This document shows, piece by piece, positions 53,433 to 64,000 of a stretch of 64,000 nucleotides of DNA (its first letter is position 1; the number at the start of each line of letters is the position of its first letter). The stretch comes from Fischerella muscicola PCC 7414 (GTDB taxonomy: Bacteria > Cyanobacteriota > Cyanobacteriia > Cyanobacteriales > Nostocaceae). A program made the translations under genes and the position numbers. The DNA lies in the NCBI RefSeq assembly GCF_000317205.1, contig NZ_AJLK01000058.1, positions 41,368 to 105,367 on the forward strand, in the 5' to 3' direction. Under the pieces are notes generated by a model. That model was not told where the DNA came from and did not search any database. It saw only the letters and a list, made by a program, of their open reading frames with translations.

Positions 53433-54494
53433 ATGAACACCAACATTGAAGTTGTTTTCAGCTTTGACACCACTGGAAGTATGTATCCTTGCCTAACACA
53501 GGTAAGACGAAAAATCAAAGAAACAGTCACACGCCTAATGAGCGAAATTCCCCAGATGAAAATAGGTATTATCGCTCATGGGGATTATTGTGATCAAGGT
53601 TCCACCTATGTCATCAAAAAATTTGATATTTCCAGTGACATCAATGCAATTTGCGAATTTGTCCAAAACGTCGAACCAACTGGTGGCGGTGATGCACCAG
53701 AATGTTATGAACTAGTATTACATGAAGCCCAATCTTTATCTTGGTCTGATGGTGCTTCCAAATCCCTAGTGTTAATCGGTGATGATGTCCCCCATCCACC
53801 AGCACACAATCCGCAAAAATTAAATTGGCGTCAAGAAGTTGATATCTTAGCCGACAAGGGAGTAATGGTATATGGAGTGCAAGCCCTTAACCGTTCCCAC
53901 GCCACTCTTTTTTATAAAGAACTTGCAGAAAAATCTGGTGGTTTTCATGTCAACCTAGACCAGTTTTCCTATATTACTGATTTATTCTTGGCTGTTTGCT
54001 ATCAGCAATCATCTGATGACAAATTGCAAGCTTACGAACAAGAAGTAATTGATCAAGGACGCATGAGTCGGGGATTAAATCAAATATTTAATTCCATGAT
54101 GAAGCGGGAGGGAAAATCCTATTATGAAGCTGCTGATTTGAGGGCGGTTCCACCTGGACGTTTCCAAGTATTAGAAGTTGATAAAGATATCTCAATAAAA
54201 GTTTTTGTTGAAGAAAATAACCTCAAATTTAAAGTCGGACGTGGTTTTTATGAGTTTACCAAAACTGAAACTATCCAAGGTCATAAAGAAATTATCTTGA
54301 TGGATAGAACAACAGGTGATTTATTTGAAGGGGAAGCAGCCCGAGAAATGTTAGGGCTACCTGTGGGTGCAACGGTTCGCATCAAACCCAGTAACCTGGA
54401 AAAATACGTTGTTTTTGTCCAAAGCACTTCTGCAAATCGCAAGTTGATTGGGGGAACCCGTTTCCTCTATGAAGTAGAGGACTGGGTTCGTTAA
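53433..54494 (+). CDS. Von Willebrand factor A domain protein
   Basis: A 353-aa protein. Residues about 5-190 form a vWA domain with an intact MIDAS: FSFDTTGSMYPCL (DxTGS-type), then GGGDAPECYE and LIGDDVPH as further metal residues. It resembles the vWA domain found with alpha-kinases (VWKA) and in some bacterial conflict and stress proteins. The C-terminal part (about 225-353) is a separate beta-rich domain without recognised motifs (RAVPPGRFQVLEVDKDISIK, IILMDRTTGDLFEGE). There is no signal peptide, so it acts in the cytoplasm, presumably through metal-dependent protein binding. Confidence 0.85.
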   Translation: MNTNIEVVFSFDTTGSMYPCLTQVRRKIKETVTRLMSEIPQMKIGIIAHGDYCDQGSTYVIKKFDISSDINAICEFVQNVEPTGGGDAPECYELVLHEAQSLSWSDGASKSLVLIGDDVPHPPAHNPQKLNWRQEVDILADKGVMVYGVQALNRSHATLFYKELAEKSGGFHVNLDQFSYITDLFLAVCYQQSSDDKLQAYEQEVIDQGRMSRGLNQIFNSMMKREGKSYYEAADLRAVPPGRFQVLEVDKDISIKVFVEENNLKFKVGRGFYEFTKTETIQGHKEIILMDRTTGDLFEGEAAREMLGLPVGATVRIKPSNLEKYVVFVQSTSANRKLIGGTRFLYEVEDWVR

Positions 54495-54537
54495 ATTTGA
54501 TTAAGCTATATAGCTAGTTAAGAGAAGGGTAAGATGA

Positions 54538-56790
<2,253 letters not shown>

Positions 56791-56909
56791 CACTAAAATT
56801 CAGTTATTTTCATACTTTGTACCAGTAAATCTTAAGTAGTGGTGTGACTGCCTTAAAATGCTCACAATCAACTAGCACCTACCCTGATTTGAACATATCT
56901 ACAAATAAA

Positions 56910-58367
56910 TTAAATTTGAGATTGAATTTGATTGAGTAATTCATAAAAAGGTTGCCAATTGTCTTCTTGAGTAATTGGCTCCCAAATCGATTCAATCACA
57001 GGTCTTAAAATCACAGTTTGAGGATTATAACGAACTAGAGTTTGAGATACTTTTTCTATTTCATCTGGCGTCAAATTCGTTAAAATTCTATGATATATCC
57101 CCGACCAATTTAAAAATAATTCGGATCTGCCTAAAGATTGCCCAATTTCTGAGTCACTAAGAATCACACTTGCATCATCTCTCCATTTGCTAGAAAAGCA
57201 AGTAGCCATATCAGCAAAAAAGTGATGATAACTAACTGGATAATGCTTTAAAAATTCAATAATTGCTTTTAACAGTTCTTCGGCTTCTGGATTAGCAAGT
57301 GTTTCAAAACCTAATTTTTTCAACATGAAACAACGATATTCTGCTAAATAATAATCATCAAATTGTGCTAACCCAGCTTCCATATCTGTTTGAGGAATCA
57401 CAGCTTTTAATGCTTCCTGGAGTGCCTCAAGGTTCCACTTACAAATCTCTGGTTGATTAATGTAACAATAGCGTTTGTAATAGTCAAAATATGCCGCAGT
57501 GAAAAAAGGATCGTAATTAGGAATAAAAGCATAGGGGCCGTAATCAAAACTCTCCCCTGTAATTGACATGTTGTCAGTATTTAGGACTGCATGACAGAAA
57601 CCAACCGCCATCCACTGTGCTACTAATTCTGCTGTCCGTTGAACTAATTCTGCATAAAATAAAGCATACTTATCTTGTTTCTCGTCTAAATGTTGATAGT
57701 ATTCTTTAATTACATGATCTAATAGCTTTTTGCTCAAATCTGGACGGCGGAAATAGTGTAACCGTTCAAAAGTACCAAAGCGAATGTGTGATTTGCTCAT
57801 CCGTACCATTACGGAAGAACGAGTAGGAGAAGGTTCATCACCCCGCCACAAGGATAAACCTGTTTCAATCATGCTGAGACAGCGGGAAGTACGTACACCC
57901 ATTCTGTGTAACATTTCCGCTGCCAAAACTTCACGAACACCCCCTTTTAATGTCAGCATTCCATCGCCACCACGGGAATAGGGTGTTCTACCAGAACCTT
58001 TTGTACCGAAATCGTAAAGTTCACCATCAATACCACGCACTTGACCGTAGAGAAAACCTCTACCATCACCTAGTTGGGGATTGTATTCACCAAATTGATA
58101 ACCGTGGTATCGCAATGCTAATAAAGGCTTGCGTCCTGCAAATTTGCCAAAAGCAGTGATAAAGTCTTGGTCTGTGACTGCTTGTGGATTTAACCCCAGC
58201 TTTGGTAACAATGCGTCATTGCGCCACCGTAAAATGTGTTGAGGAAATTCCGCAGGTGCAACTTCGTCGTAATAGTCATCGCCTAAGGACTCTAAGGCGG
58301 GTTCGTAGTTAAGACTGAGAAAAGGATTTTTAGAATTAGTGTTATGGGGAGTTTCAGCCAGAGTCAT
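56910..58367 (-). CDS. selO: SelO-type protein adenylyltransferase (YdiU/UPF0061)
   Basis: A 485-aa SelO pseudokinase-fold enzyme that transfers AMP to Ser/Thr/Tyr of target proteins in redox stress. Family signature stretches are [20 protein letters not shown] (about 84-103), [20 protein letters not shown] (about 117-136), [19 protein letters not shown], and [20 protein letters not shown] (about 258-277), where the Asn and Asp bind metal and ATP. The eukaryotic form has a C-terminal selenocysteine; this shorter bacterial type ends in [10 protein letters not shown] without it. It stands alone on the minus strand. Confidence 0.93.
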   Translation of the reverse strand: MTLAETPHNTNSKNPFLSLNYEPALESLGDDYYDEVAPAEFPQHILRWRNDALLPKLGLNPQAVTDQDFITAFGKFAGRKPLLALRYHGYQFGEYNPQLGDGRGFLYGQVRGIDGELYDFGTKGSGRTPYSRGGDGMLTLKGGVREVLAAEMLHRMGVRTSRCLSMIETGLSLWRGDEPSPTRSSVMVRMSKSHIRFGTFERLHYFRRPDLSKKLLDHVIKEYYQHLDEKQDKYALFYAELVQRTAELVAQWMAVGFCHAVLNTDNMSITGESFDYGPYAFIPNYDPFFTAAYFDYYKRYCYINQPEICKWNLEALQEALKAVIPQTDMEAGLAQFDDYYLAEYRCFMLKKLGFETLANPEAEELLKAIIEFLKHYPVSYHHFFADMATCFSSKWRDDASVILSDSEIGQSLGRSELFLNWSGIYHRILTNLTPDEIEKVSQTLVRYNPQTVILRPVIESIWEPITQEDNWQPFYELLNQIQSQI

Positions 58368-58496
58368 TATGAGTACAAGTTAGTTTACCTTCTGTTGATC
58401 ATAGTCGGAGATGGGGGGAGTGTGGGACGAGGAAAGGGAAGGAGGATAAGGGAGACAAACCAGACAAGGAGGACAAATGACGATTGATAATTGACA

Positions 58497-59066
58497 TTAC
58501 CTAGCTTGCCAATCAGGATTAATCAAACTTGTCAAAATATGATCTTGCCATTGCCCATTAATTAATAAGTAATTACGGGCGTATCCTTCTACGACAAATC
58601 CTAATCTTTTCAATAAATTCCCACTGCGCTGATTATGAGGCATATAATTTGCCATAACGCGGTGCATATTTAGTTCTTTAAATATATATGCGATCGCAGC
58701 TTGCAAAGCTTCTGTCATATAACCTTTACCTTGTTCTGCTTCTGCAAGACCGTATCCAACATTACAGTATTGCGCTACTCCTCGGACAAAGTTACTAAAA
58801 TTAATAGTTCCAATGATTTTTCTAGGATTCTCTTTTAAAAATAGAAATAATCGTAAAGAAAAATCATTTTTAAACTCATGTAAATTTAATTCTAGCTGCA
58901 ACTGCCAATACTCTTCCGTGAAAAAACAATCAGCCCAACAAGGATAAAAGGGAGTAAAAAAGGTTTTGTTATCAGTAAAATACTGGATAATCTCAGGTAT
59001 ATCCTCTTTGGTAGCCATGCGTAATAAGAGGCGTTTAGTGATAATTACAGGTAGTTCAATTTCCAT
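58497..59066 (-). CDS. GNAT N-acetyltransferase (RimJ/RimL-like)
   Basis: A 189-aa GNAT acetyltransferase: N-terminal TKRLLLRMATKEDIPEIIQY, core strand IIGTINFSNF, acetyl-CoA-binding loop NVGYGLAEAEQGKGYMTEAL (about 105-124) and HRVMANYMPHNQRSGNLLKR, LGFVVEG. It matches the ribosomal-protein alanine acetyltransferase branch; substrates may be proteins or small amines. I start at ATG 59066; the frame also opens with GTG at 59099, which overlaps the end of the preceding gene. The 10-base gap to that gene suggests co-transcription. Confidence 0.87.
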   Translation of the reverse strand: MEIELPVIITKRLLLRMATKEDIPEIIQYFTDNKTFFTPFYPCWADCFFTEEYWQLQLELNLHEFKNDFSLRLFLFLKENPRKIIGTINFSNFVRGVAQYCNVGYGLAEAEQGKGYMTEALQAAIAYIFKELNMHRVMANYMPHNQRSGNLLKRLGFVVEGYARNYLLINGQWQDHILTSLINPDWQAR

Positions 59067-59076
59067 AATTTTACAA

Positions 59077-59817
59077 TCAACGTGATCTCGCTGAAACACA
59101 TTCTTGACTATCTAATACTTCTTGCATCCCAACTGCAATTGGTGCAAAACCTTTATTCAATAAGATCAACTTGTTGTAACAAGCGTTTTTCAAAATAGCA
59201 TTTTCTAAATTAGCCCCTCTTAAATCGGTACCACGTAAATCTGCACCACTTAAATTAGTACCTTGGAAAGTGGCAAATCTTAAATCTAAATTTTGGAGTT
59301 TAGCATCTCTTACAGATGCTCCAAAAAGTAATGGTAATTGTTTTTTTGATGAGGTTTTAAGTAAATTGATATCATACAAAAACATGACCACATAACGCCT
59401 GCTTTCTGGGTCTAACTCTTGTAATGTTGCCTGAGTCATAGCTCTAATCATCGCTGATTTTTCTAGCTTTGTTTGCGAATTATCTGTTAAAACTATGTTC
59501 CCAATTGTTTTAATGTAATCAGATAAAATAACGTGATGTTGGTAATCAACTGTTGATTCAGTATTTGTATAAAATTGTTTAATTAAAGATGTTTGTTGAT
59601 TTAAAGTATTGCTGAGATTGCCAAGAATCAGCAAAAGCCCTAATACTAATAGAATTAATGTTGTCAGGATTGCCCCTGATACCTCTTTTGGAAATTTGAT
59701 AGTGCTGATGCTAAATTTTAATGTTTCGACAGTTCTATCAATATAAGTACTTAAGGTAGAAGATGTGGTGGCAGAAACTTCATGTACTTTAACAATTTTA
59801 TTAGCTTCTTTACTCAT
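59077..59817 (-). CDS. Membrane protein with short pentapeptide-repeat region
   Basis: A 246-aa protein: a 45-residue cytoplasmic N-terminus, one strong membrane helix (about 49-68, AILTTLILLVLGLLLILG), a helical region of about 90 residues (IKTIGNIVLTDNSQTKLEKS, MTQATLQELDPESRRYVVMF) and about eight pentapeptide repeats (about 170-212, LDLRFATFQGTNLSGADLRG). A short Cys-containing tail ends it. The function is unknown. It precedes the acetyltransferase gene in a probable two-gene operon. Confidence 0.85.
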   Translation of the reverse strand: MSKEANKIVKVHEVSATTSSTLSTYIDRTVETLKFSISTIKFPKEVSGAILTTLILLVLGLLLILGNLSNTLNQQTSLIKQFYTNTESTVDYQHHVILSDYIKTIGNIVLTDNSQTKLEKSAMIRAMTQATLQELDPESRRYVVMFLYDINLLKTSSKKQLPLLFGASVRDAKLQNLDLRFATFQGTNLSGADLRGTDLRGANLENAILKNACYNKLILLNKGFAPIAVGMQEVLDSQECVSARSR

Positions 59818-60225
59818 TGACTTAGTTAGTAAAAAGAAAATGTGATGTAGTTTACAAAAATTGAGGTAGGAGTTGCTCTTCTTGTTAATTTAGCAGTGAA
59901 AATGAAAAAAGCAACTTCAAATTTCAGGTGTGAGGTAATTTGAAATTGCTTATGTCTTGAAATAGTAATTTGCTAAAGAAAATATTTAAATTTACAAAAT
60001 TTATTATTTACCTAGAAACAAAGATTTAATGCCATGATGAATGAAATTATTCACTATTTCATATCAACTCCACATTTATTGTTAAAATTCTCATGCGATG
60101 TAGCTCAATTCTTGATAACCTGATTTCTGAGCCAAAATCACAGATGCGATCGCTTAACGCCAAAAACACAGTGTGTGACGTAACCTAAATAAATCAGCAA
60201 ATTGATCAAGAAGGTAGGCAAAGCC
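59818..60225. other. Intergenic region before bioB
   Basis: 408 AT-rich bases between divergent genes, with one GCGATCGC at about 60147. It should carry the bioB promoter. No BirA-type operator or gene is recognised. Confidence 0.5.
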
Positions 60226-61218
60226 GTGGGAATACGCTACGATTGGCAAAAAGAAGAAATCAGGGCAATATACGATACACCCTTTTTAGAACTGATTTAC
60301 CAAGCAGCTAGTGTGCATCGCCAATATCACAACCCTAAACAAATCCAAGTTTGTAAGTTAATCTCTATTAAAACAGGAGCTTGTCCTGAAGATTGTAGCT
60401 ACTGCGCCCAATCTTCTCGTTATAAAACAGAAGTTAAACCACAAGCACTTTTAGATAAGGAAACAGTAGTTAACATCGCCCAGCAAGCAAAAAATAGTGG
60501 TGTCAGTCGCGTTTGTATGGGTGCAGCTTGGCGAGAAGTGCGGGATAATTCCCAATTTGACCAAGTATTAGACATGGTCAAAGAAGTAACAGCATTAGGA
60601 TTAGAAGTATGCTGCACTTTGGGAATGCTGACAGAGAACCAAGCCAAGCGATTAGAAGCAGCAGGACTTTACGCCTACAACCATAACCTAGATACATCGC
60701 CAGAATACTATAGCACTATTATCACTACTAGAACTTATGGCGATCGCCTAAATACAATTAACAATGTCCGCCAAACCAACGTCACTGTTTGCTCAGGTGG
60801 TATTCTTGGCTTGGGTGAAAATGTGGAAGACCGCGTTTCTATGCTGCACACTTTGGCAAACTTGCATCCCCATCCAGAGTCTGTACCGATTAACATTCTC
60901 TCCAAAGTTCAAGGCACACCCCTAGAAAATCAACCAGACGTCCCCATCTGGGATGTTGTGCGGATGATAGCCACTGCACGTTTGATTATGCCAGCTTCTG
61001 ACGTGCGCTTGAGTGCAGGCAGGGCAAAACTTTCTCAAATTGAACAGGCTTTATGCTTCTTAGCAGGGGCTAATTCTATATTTTCTAGCGATGACGGACA
61101 TATGTTGACCGTTACCACTCCTTGTCCTGGCTATGACGCAGACCAAGAAATGCTAAATTTACTTGGTTTAGAAATGCGTCCGCCGTTTGTTAGTCAGGAG
61201 AAGGTCGCAGCTTTGTAG
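60226..61218 (+). CDS. bioB: Biotin synthase
   Basis: A 330-aa radical-SAM enzyme that inserts sulfur into dethiobiotin. The radical cluster motif is [14 protein letters not shown] (CxxxCxxC); further family stretches are [65 protein letters not shown] and [12 protein letters not shown] (with the Arg ligand of the [2Fe-2S] cluster). I choose the GTG at 60226 (gives MGIRYDWQ...), preceded by AAGGTAGG; the TTG at 60202 would add eight atypical residues. No other bio gene is in the window. Confidence 0.96.
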   Translation: MGIRYDWQKEEIRAIYDTPFLELIYQAASVHRQYHNPKQIQVCKLISIKTGACPEDCSYCAQSSRYKTEVKPQALLDKETVVNIAQQAKNSGVSRVCMGAAWREVRDNSQFDQVLDMVKEVTALGLEVCCTLGMLTENQAKRLEAAGLYAYNHNLDTSPEYYSTIITTRTYGDRLNTINNVRQTNVTVCSGGILGLGENVEDRVSMLHTLANLHPHPESVPINILSKVQGTPLENQPDVPIWDVVRMIATARLIMPASDVRLSAGRAKLSQIEQALCFLAGANSIFSSDDGHMLTVTTPCPGYDADQEMLNLLGLEMRPPFVSQEKVAAL

Positions 61219-61221
61219 AGA

Positions 61222-61441
61222 GATGGGGTGATGGGGTGATGGGGTGATGGGGAGTAGGGGGAGTAGGGGGAGTATGAGGAGTAGGGGAAAAATACAAGTG
61301 TTTTCCACATCCTATGCGGTGGTATTGATAGCGACAGAAATATATAGTATGAGGAGTAGGGGGAGAATACAAGTGTTTTCCACCCCTCACACTCCTCACA
61401 CTCCTCACACTCCTCACACCCCTCACACCCCTCACACTCCC
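61222..61441. repeat. Composite minisatellite region between bioB and petL
   Basis: Four parts: about four copies of the 8-bp GATGGGGT (61222-61252); GGAGTAGGGG units (61252-61287); a 38-base direct repeat at 61271-61308 and 61346-61383 differing at 2 positions; and six copies plus a part of the 9-bp unit AC(T/C)CCTCAC (61382-61441). The last part contains three overlapping ACTCCTCACAC 11-mers. Confidence 0.92.
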
Positions 61442-61448
61442 TTATCTT

Positions 61449-61544
61449 TTAAAGAATCTTCGCGGCACGCAGACCAAAAAGTAAACCGACAGCAATGCCA
61501 AAAAAGATAGCCAAGAAGACGACATAAGATACTACAGCTAACAT
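61449..61544 (-). CDS. petL: Cytochrome b6f complex subunit PetL
   Basis: A 31-aa single-helix protein, [20 protein letters not shown] followed by [11 protein letters not shown], closely matching cyanobacterial PetL (an M-L-A-x-V-x-Y start, one helix, a final L-R-x-A-K-I-L). It sits at the periphery of the cytochrome b6f dimer in the thylakoid membrane and stabilises it. ATG at 61544 has GGAG about 8 bases upstream. It is too small to be noticed easily and is alone on the minus strand, its 3' end touching the minisatellite region. Confidence 0.88.
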   Translation of the reverse strand: MLAVVSYVVFLAIFFGIAVGLLFGLRAAKIL

Positions 61545-61938
61545 TACGTTTCTCCACAATTGTTTACTCTCAAAGTCTATTGAATCATTTGTTAGTGGTT
61601 AGTGGTTGAAAATAGGGCGAGGGAATAGTTAACAGTTATTAGTTATCAGTTATTCAGTTGTCAGCTATCTATCACTGATAACTGATAATTGCTCACTGAT
61701 CACTGTAAAAGTGGGATATTTACCGATATGTCGAACTCAGGTGGTGTAGAGATAAATAACTGTAACCGTGTGATTGCGTAGGTGCAGACTTGCCATAGAA
61801 TACAGAAAAAACAGGAGCATAAAATCCTTAAAAGTCTAGGCTCACCTTAGAAACCGCAATGCATCTACGCCACGTTGACAATAACACTAAAGATATCTGT
61901 TCAGATAATTAAGTTATTTATCGCTACCATCGGAGGTC
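61545..61938. other. Intergenic region between petL and sodC
   Basis: 394 bases between divergent genes. Around 61630-61705 it holds AGTTATTAGTTATCAG and CTGATAACTGATAATTG units, related to the hairpin at 40286. The rest should contain both promoters. Confidence 0.5.
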
Positions 61939-62522
61939 ATGGTGAGGAAGTTTTCACTGTTAAAATCTTTGTTTTTTTCGGAATTTCCATGTGCTTGGTG
62001 CTATTGTGCGGACTGCAATTGGCACGACCCACTTTTCCACCCAATCTCTTGCAAGCAAAAGTGAATATTGCGGGTACGAACATTAATGGCACACTCATCC
62101 TGACACAGCTAGGTAATCAGGCGGTACGGATTCGGGGTAAGATTCAAGGCAACCCGGCAAATCTAACTCCTGGTCTGCATGGACTCCACATTCATTCTGT
62201 AGGCGTGTGTGACTCTGATGCTGATCCTCCTTTTAGTACCAGTGGTGGACATTTTGATCCTGGCCCTTTTGGTTCGGAAACTCCTGTAGAGGCAAACCAT
62301 CCGTATCATCTAGGTGATTTGCCAAACTTAGAAGTGGATGAACAGGGAGAGGCAATATACAATGCAGTGACTAGTCGAGTTACCCTCAGTGAAGGACCCG
62401 TCAGCGTGTTTGACGGTAATGGTAGCGCTATTATCATTCACCTGTTACCAGATCAACAAAAAGCTAACGGTGAGGCAGCGGAGGCAGGCGGAGGACGAAT
62501 AGCCTGTGGGATTATATCTTAA
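61939..62522 (+). CDS. sodC: Cu/Zn superoxide dismutase, signal peptide in a shifted frame
   Basis: The mature domain is a clear SodC: GLHGLHIHSVGVCDSD (Cu His pair and disulfide Cys), FSTSGGHFDP, NHPYHLGDLPNL (Zn/bridging His and Asp), SVFDGNGSAIIIH and GGGRIACG. It would detoxify superoxide outside the cytoplasm. The domain frame is open from 61875 but has no good start there; its first ATG is 61989 (MCLVLLCG). In another frame, ATG 61939 after GGAGG gives MVRKFSLLKSLFF, and a -1 shift at the T7 run (61972-61978) joins it perfectly to FGISMCLVLLCGLQL, a proper signal peptide. Frameshift, recoding or sequencing error are all possible. Confidence 0.85.
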
Positions 62523-62621
62523 GGAGTAATCATTTCGGTTTTAGTTACATCGCCATCCAATCGTGAACCTAGCACAACATTGCGATAGAATATCCGACAC
62601 GCGCTTGCAAAGGGGTTGGTG

Positions 62622-63713
62622 ATGGCTTCCGTAATTAAAGTAAATCTACCGCAGCAGTCTTATGATATTGCGATCGCACCAGGTAGCCTAGAGCAATTAG
62701 GCGAATTCATGACTAATTTGCACTTAGGTAAGAAAGTCCTGCTAGTTTCTAACCCGACAGTTTTTCAATTGTATGGAGAAACAGCGATCGCATCACTCAA
62801 AGCTGCCAGTTTTGAAGTAGCAAGCCACATCCTGTCTGATGGCGAACACTATAAAACTTTAGCTTCAATAGAAAATTTATACAACACAGCACTGGAAAAT
62901 CGCTTAGAACGTTCCGCCACGATGGTAGCTTTGGGAGGCGGCGTCATCGGTGATATGACAGGTTTTGCGGCAGCGACTTGGCTACGAGGTATTAATTTTA
63001 TACAAGTGCCTACAACCCTCTTGGCAATGGTAGATGCAGCCATAGGTGGGAAAACAGGCGTCAATCATCCCCAAGGTAAAAACTTGATTGGGGCATTCCA
63101 TCAACCACGATTAGTATTAATTGACCCCGATGTGTTGAAAACGCTACCTATACGCGAGTTTCGCGCAGGTATGGCAGAAGTTATCAAATATGGTGTAATT
63201 TGGGATGCCCAATTGTTTGCCGAGTTAGAAGCGAGTCAGCGTTTGGATGAGATGGGACATATTCACTCAGAATTAATTGACACTATATTAACTCGCTCCT
63301 GTCAAGCCAAAGCTGATGTCGTCAGTAAAGATGAAAAAGAAGCCGGACTACGGGCAATACTCAACTACGGACACACCATAGGCCATGCAGTAGAAAGCTT
63401 AACAGGTTATAGACAAGTACTGCATGGTGAAGCAGTTGCTATTGGCATGGTAGCAGCAGGGCAGATTGCTGTGGAGTTAGGGATGTGGACGCAACAACAG
63501 ACACAACGGCAAGATGTCTTAATAGAAAAAGCAGGTTTACCAACTAAATTACCAGCAGGGTTGGATATTGAAGCGATTATTGAAGCATTGCAGATTGATA
63601 AAAAAGTGAAAGCGGGTAAAGTCCGGTTTGTATTACCAACCCAAATTGGGGCAGTAACAGTAACAGATCAAGTACCAGCAGATATTATCCGACAAGTGTT
63701 GGTACGAATGTAG
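62622..63713 (+). CDS. aroB: 3-dehydroquinate synthase
   Basis: A 363-aa AroB, the second enzyme of the shikimate pathway, converting DAHP to 3-dehydroquinate with NAD and Zn. NAD-binding and active-site stretches: [16 protein letters not shown] (about 74-89), [20 protein letters not shown] (about 104-123), [20 protein letters not shown] (about 128-147), [13 protein letters not shown] (Zn-binding Glu), [12 protein letters not shown] (Zn His) and [10 protein letters not shown] (Zn His). I start at ATG 62622, preceded by AAGGGG; in-frame TTG/GTG codons two positions earlier are less likely. Confidence 0.97.
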   Translation: MASVIKVNLPQQSYDIAIAPGSLEQLGEFMTNLHLGKKVLLVSNPTVFQLYGETAIASLKAASFEVASHILSDGEHYKTLASIENLYNTALENRLERSATMVALGGGVIGDMTGFAAATWLRGINFIQVPTTLLAMVDAAIGGKTGVNHPQGKNLIGAFHQPRLVLIDPDVLKTLPIREFRAGMAEVIKYGVIWDAQLFAELEASQRLDEMGHIHSELIDTILTRSCQAKADVVSKDEKEAGLRAILNYGHTIGHAVESLTGYRQVLHGEAVAIGMVAAGQIAVELGMWTQQQTQRQDVLIEKAGLPTKLPAGLDIEAIIEALQIDKKVKAGKVRFVLPTQIGAVTVTDQVPADIIRQVLVRM

Positions 63714-64000
63714 GGAGCATCCCAAAAAGGCAGACAAGGGGGGAAAATCTTCGCTGGGGCGTATCCAGGCAAAAGGCTGAAAATGAAGTTTTAATATCCA
63801 CAAAATTAACTTTCTGCCCTCTTTGGATGATGATTTTTTGCGATCGTCCCCATTTTCCCTGAATCACATATTTACTGGTTGAAGTTAATTTTTTACCTAA
63901 AAAATTAAGTCTAATTACTAAAGTACTGGTGTCATAAATTACTTTAATCTAGAAAAACAACTCTCATAGGATAAAGATGAGCAAGAACATGGTGCACTGA
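63714..64000. other. Terminal intergenic region
   Basis: 287 bases after aroB to the window edge. It is AT-rich, with one TTTGCGATCG site; no gene, hairpin or start of a gene is convincing. Confidence 0.45.

Overview
The window is a stretch of a filamentous, heterocyst-type cyanobacterial chromosome (Nostoc/Anabaena/Calothrix kind). This rests on frequent HIP1 octamers (GCGATCGC), heptanucleotide tandem arrays, photosynthesis genes (petL, a psb28 paralogue, a psb34-like gene, Ycf66 proteins), proteins with clear cyanobacterial relatives, and long intergenic spaces full of short interspersed repeats. There is no rRNA or recognisable tRNA, no intact transposase and no CRISPR array. The exact species cannot be named from the sequence alone.

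Layout. 1-5.6 kb: a truncated secreted His/Arg/Tyr-rich protein, a small membrane protein, a TrmJ-like RNA methyltransferase, a class A beta-lactamase-like serine hydrolase followed closely by a Psb28 paralogue, and an Uma2-type nuclease-fold protein. 5.7-10.2 kb: an alpha/beta hydrolase, then a Ser/Thr kinase whose C-terminus is a Ycf66 domain, a free Ycf66 protein and an SDR with an inserted CIA30 domain (the HCF173 architecture). 10.4-17.6 kb: two gene remnants fused together, an SH3 protein behind ubiD, a porin-like SLH stub, a methyltransferase, a kinase-like protein, a SAM hydrolase family protein and an amino-acid ABC ATPase. 17.7-22.4 kb: a bacterial-type ferredoxin behind a 21-bp minisatellite, a PlsY-like/PEP-synthase-like fusion overlapping a cupin gene, and psb34. 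22.7-28.3 kb: a frameshifted SGNH hydrolase, a pentapeptide-repeat protein, a metallophosphoesterase, an LprI-like protein and an unknown helical protein. 28.6-34.8 kb: metH, argS and a double-glycine-leader peptide gene. 35-41.4 kb: the respiratory oxidase block, coxB-coxA-coxC on the minus strand and ctaA-ctaB divergently on the plus strand (heme A supply next to the enzyme that needs it).

41.4-43.7 kb is the most unusual part: a 49-aa membrane peptide gene and two tandemly duplicated small genes with nearly identical 20-aa leaders ending in Gly-Gly and totally different cores (Lys/Asp/Cys-rich versus Gly/Tyr/Lys/His-rich). 44-47.3 kb: an RNA-repair group (rtcB, a COG0523 GTPase, archease). 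47.4-48.0 kb: hicB-hicA with a broken second HicB-like gene. 48.2-54.5 kb: a ferredoxin-MBL protein, a two-gene histidine kinase/receiver operon and a von Willebrand A protein. 54.7-64 kb: ligA, selO, a GNAT acetyltransferase behind a membrane pentapeptide protein, bioB, petL (31 aa), a Cu/Zn superoxide dismutase whose signal peptide lies in another frame across a T7 run, and aroB.

Intergenic DNA carries several repeat families: 7-bp, 8-bp, 9-bp and 21-bp tandem arrays, long perfect hairpins, a 32-bp palindrome present twice, an about 110-bp element present twice in opposite orientation, and copies of a CCGCCAAGACGC-type repeat that have entered at least two coding genes in frame.
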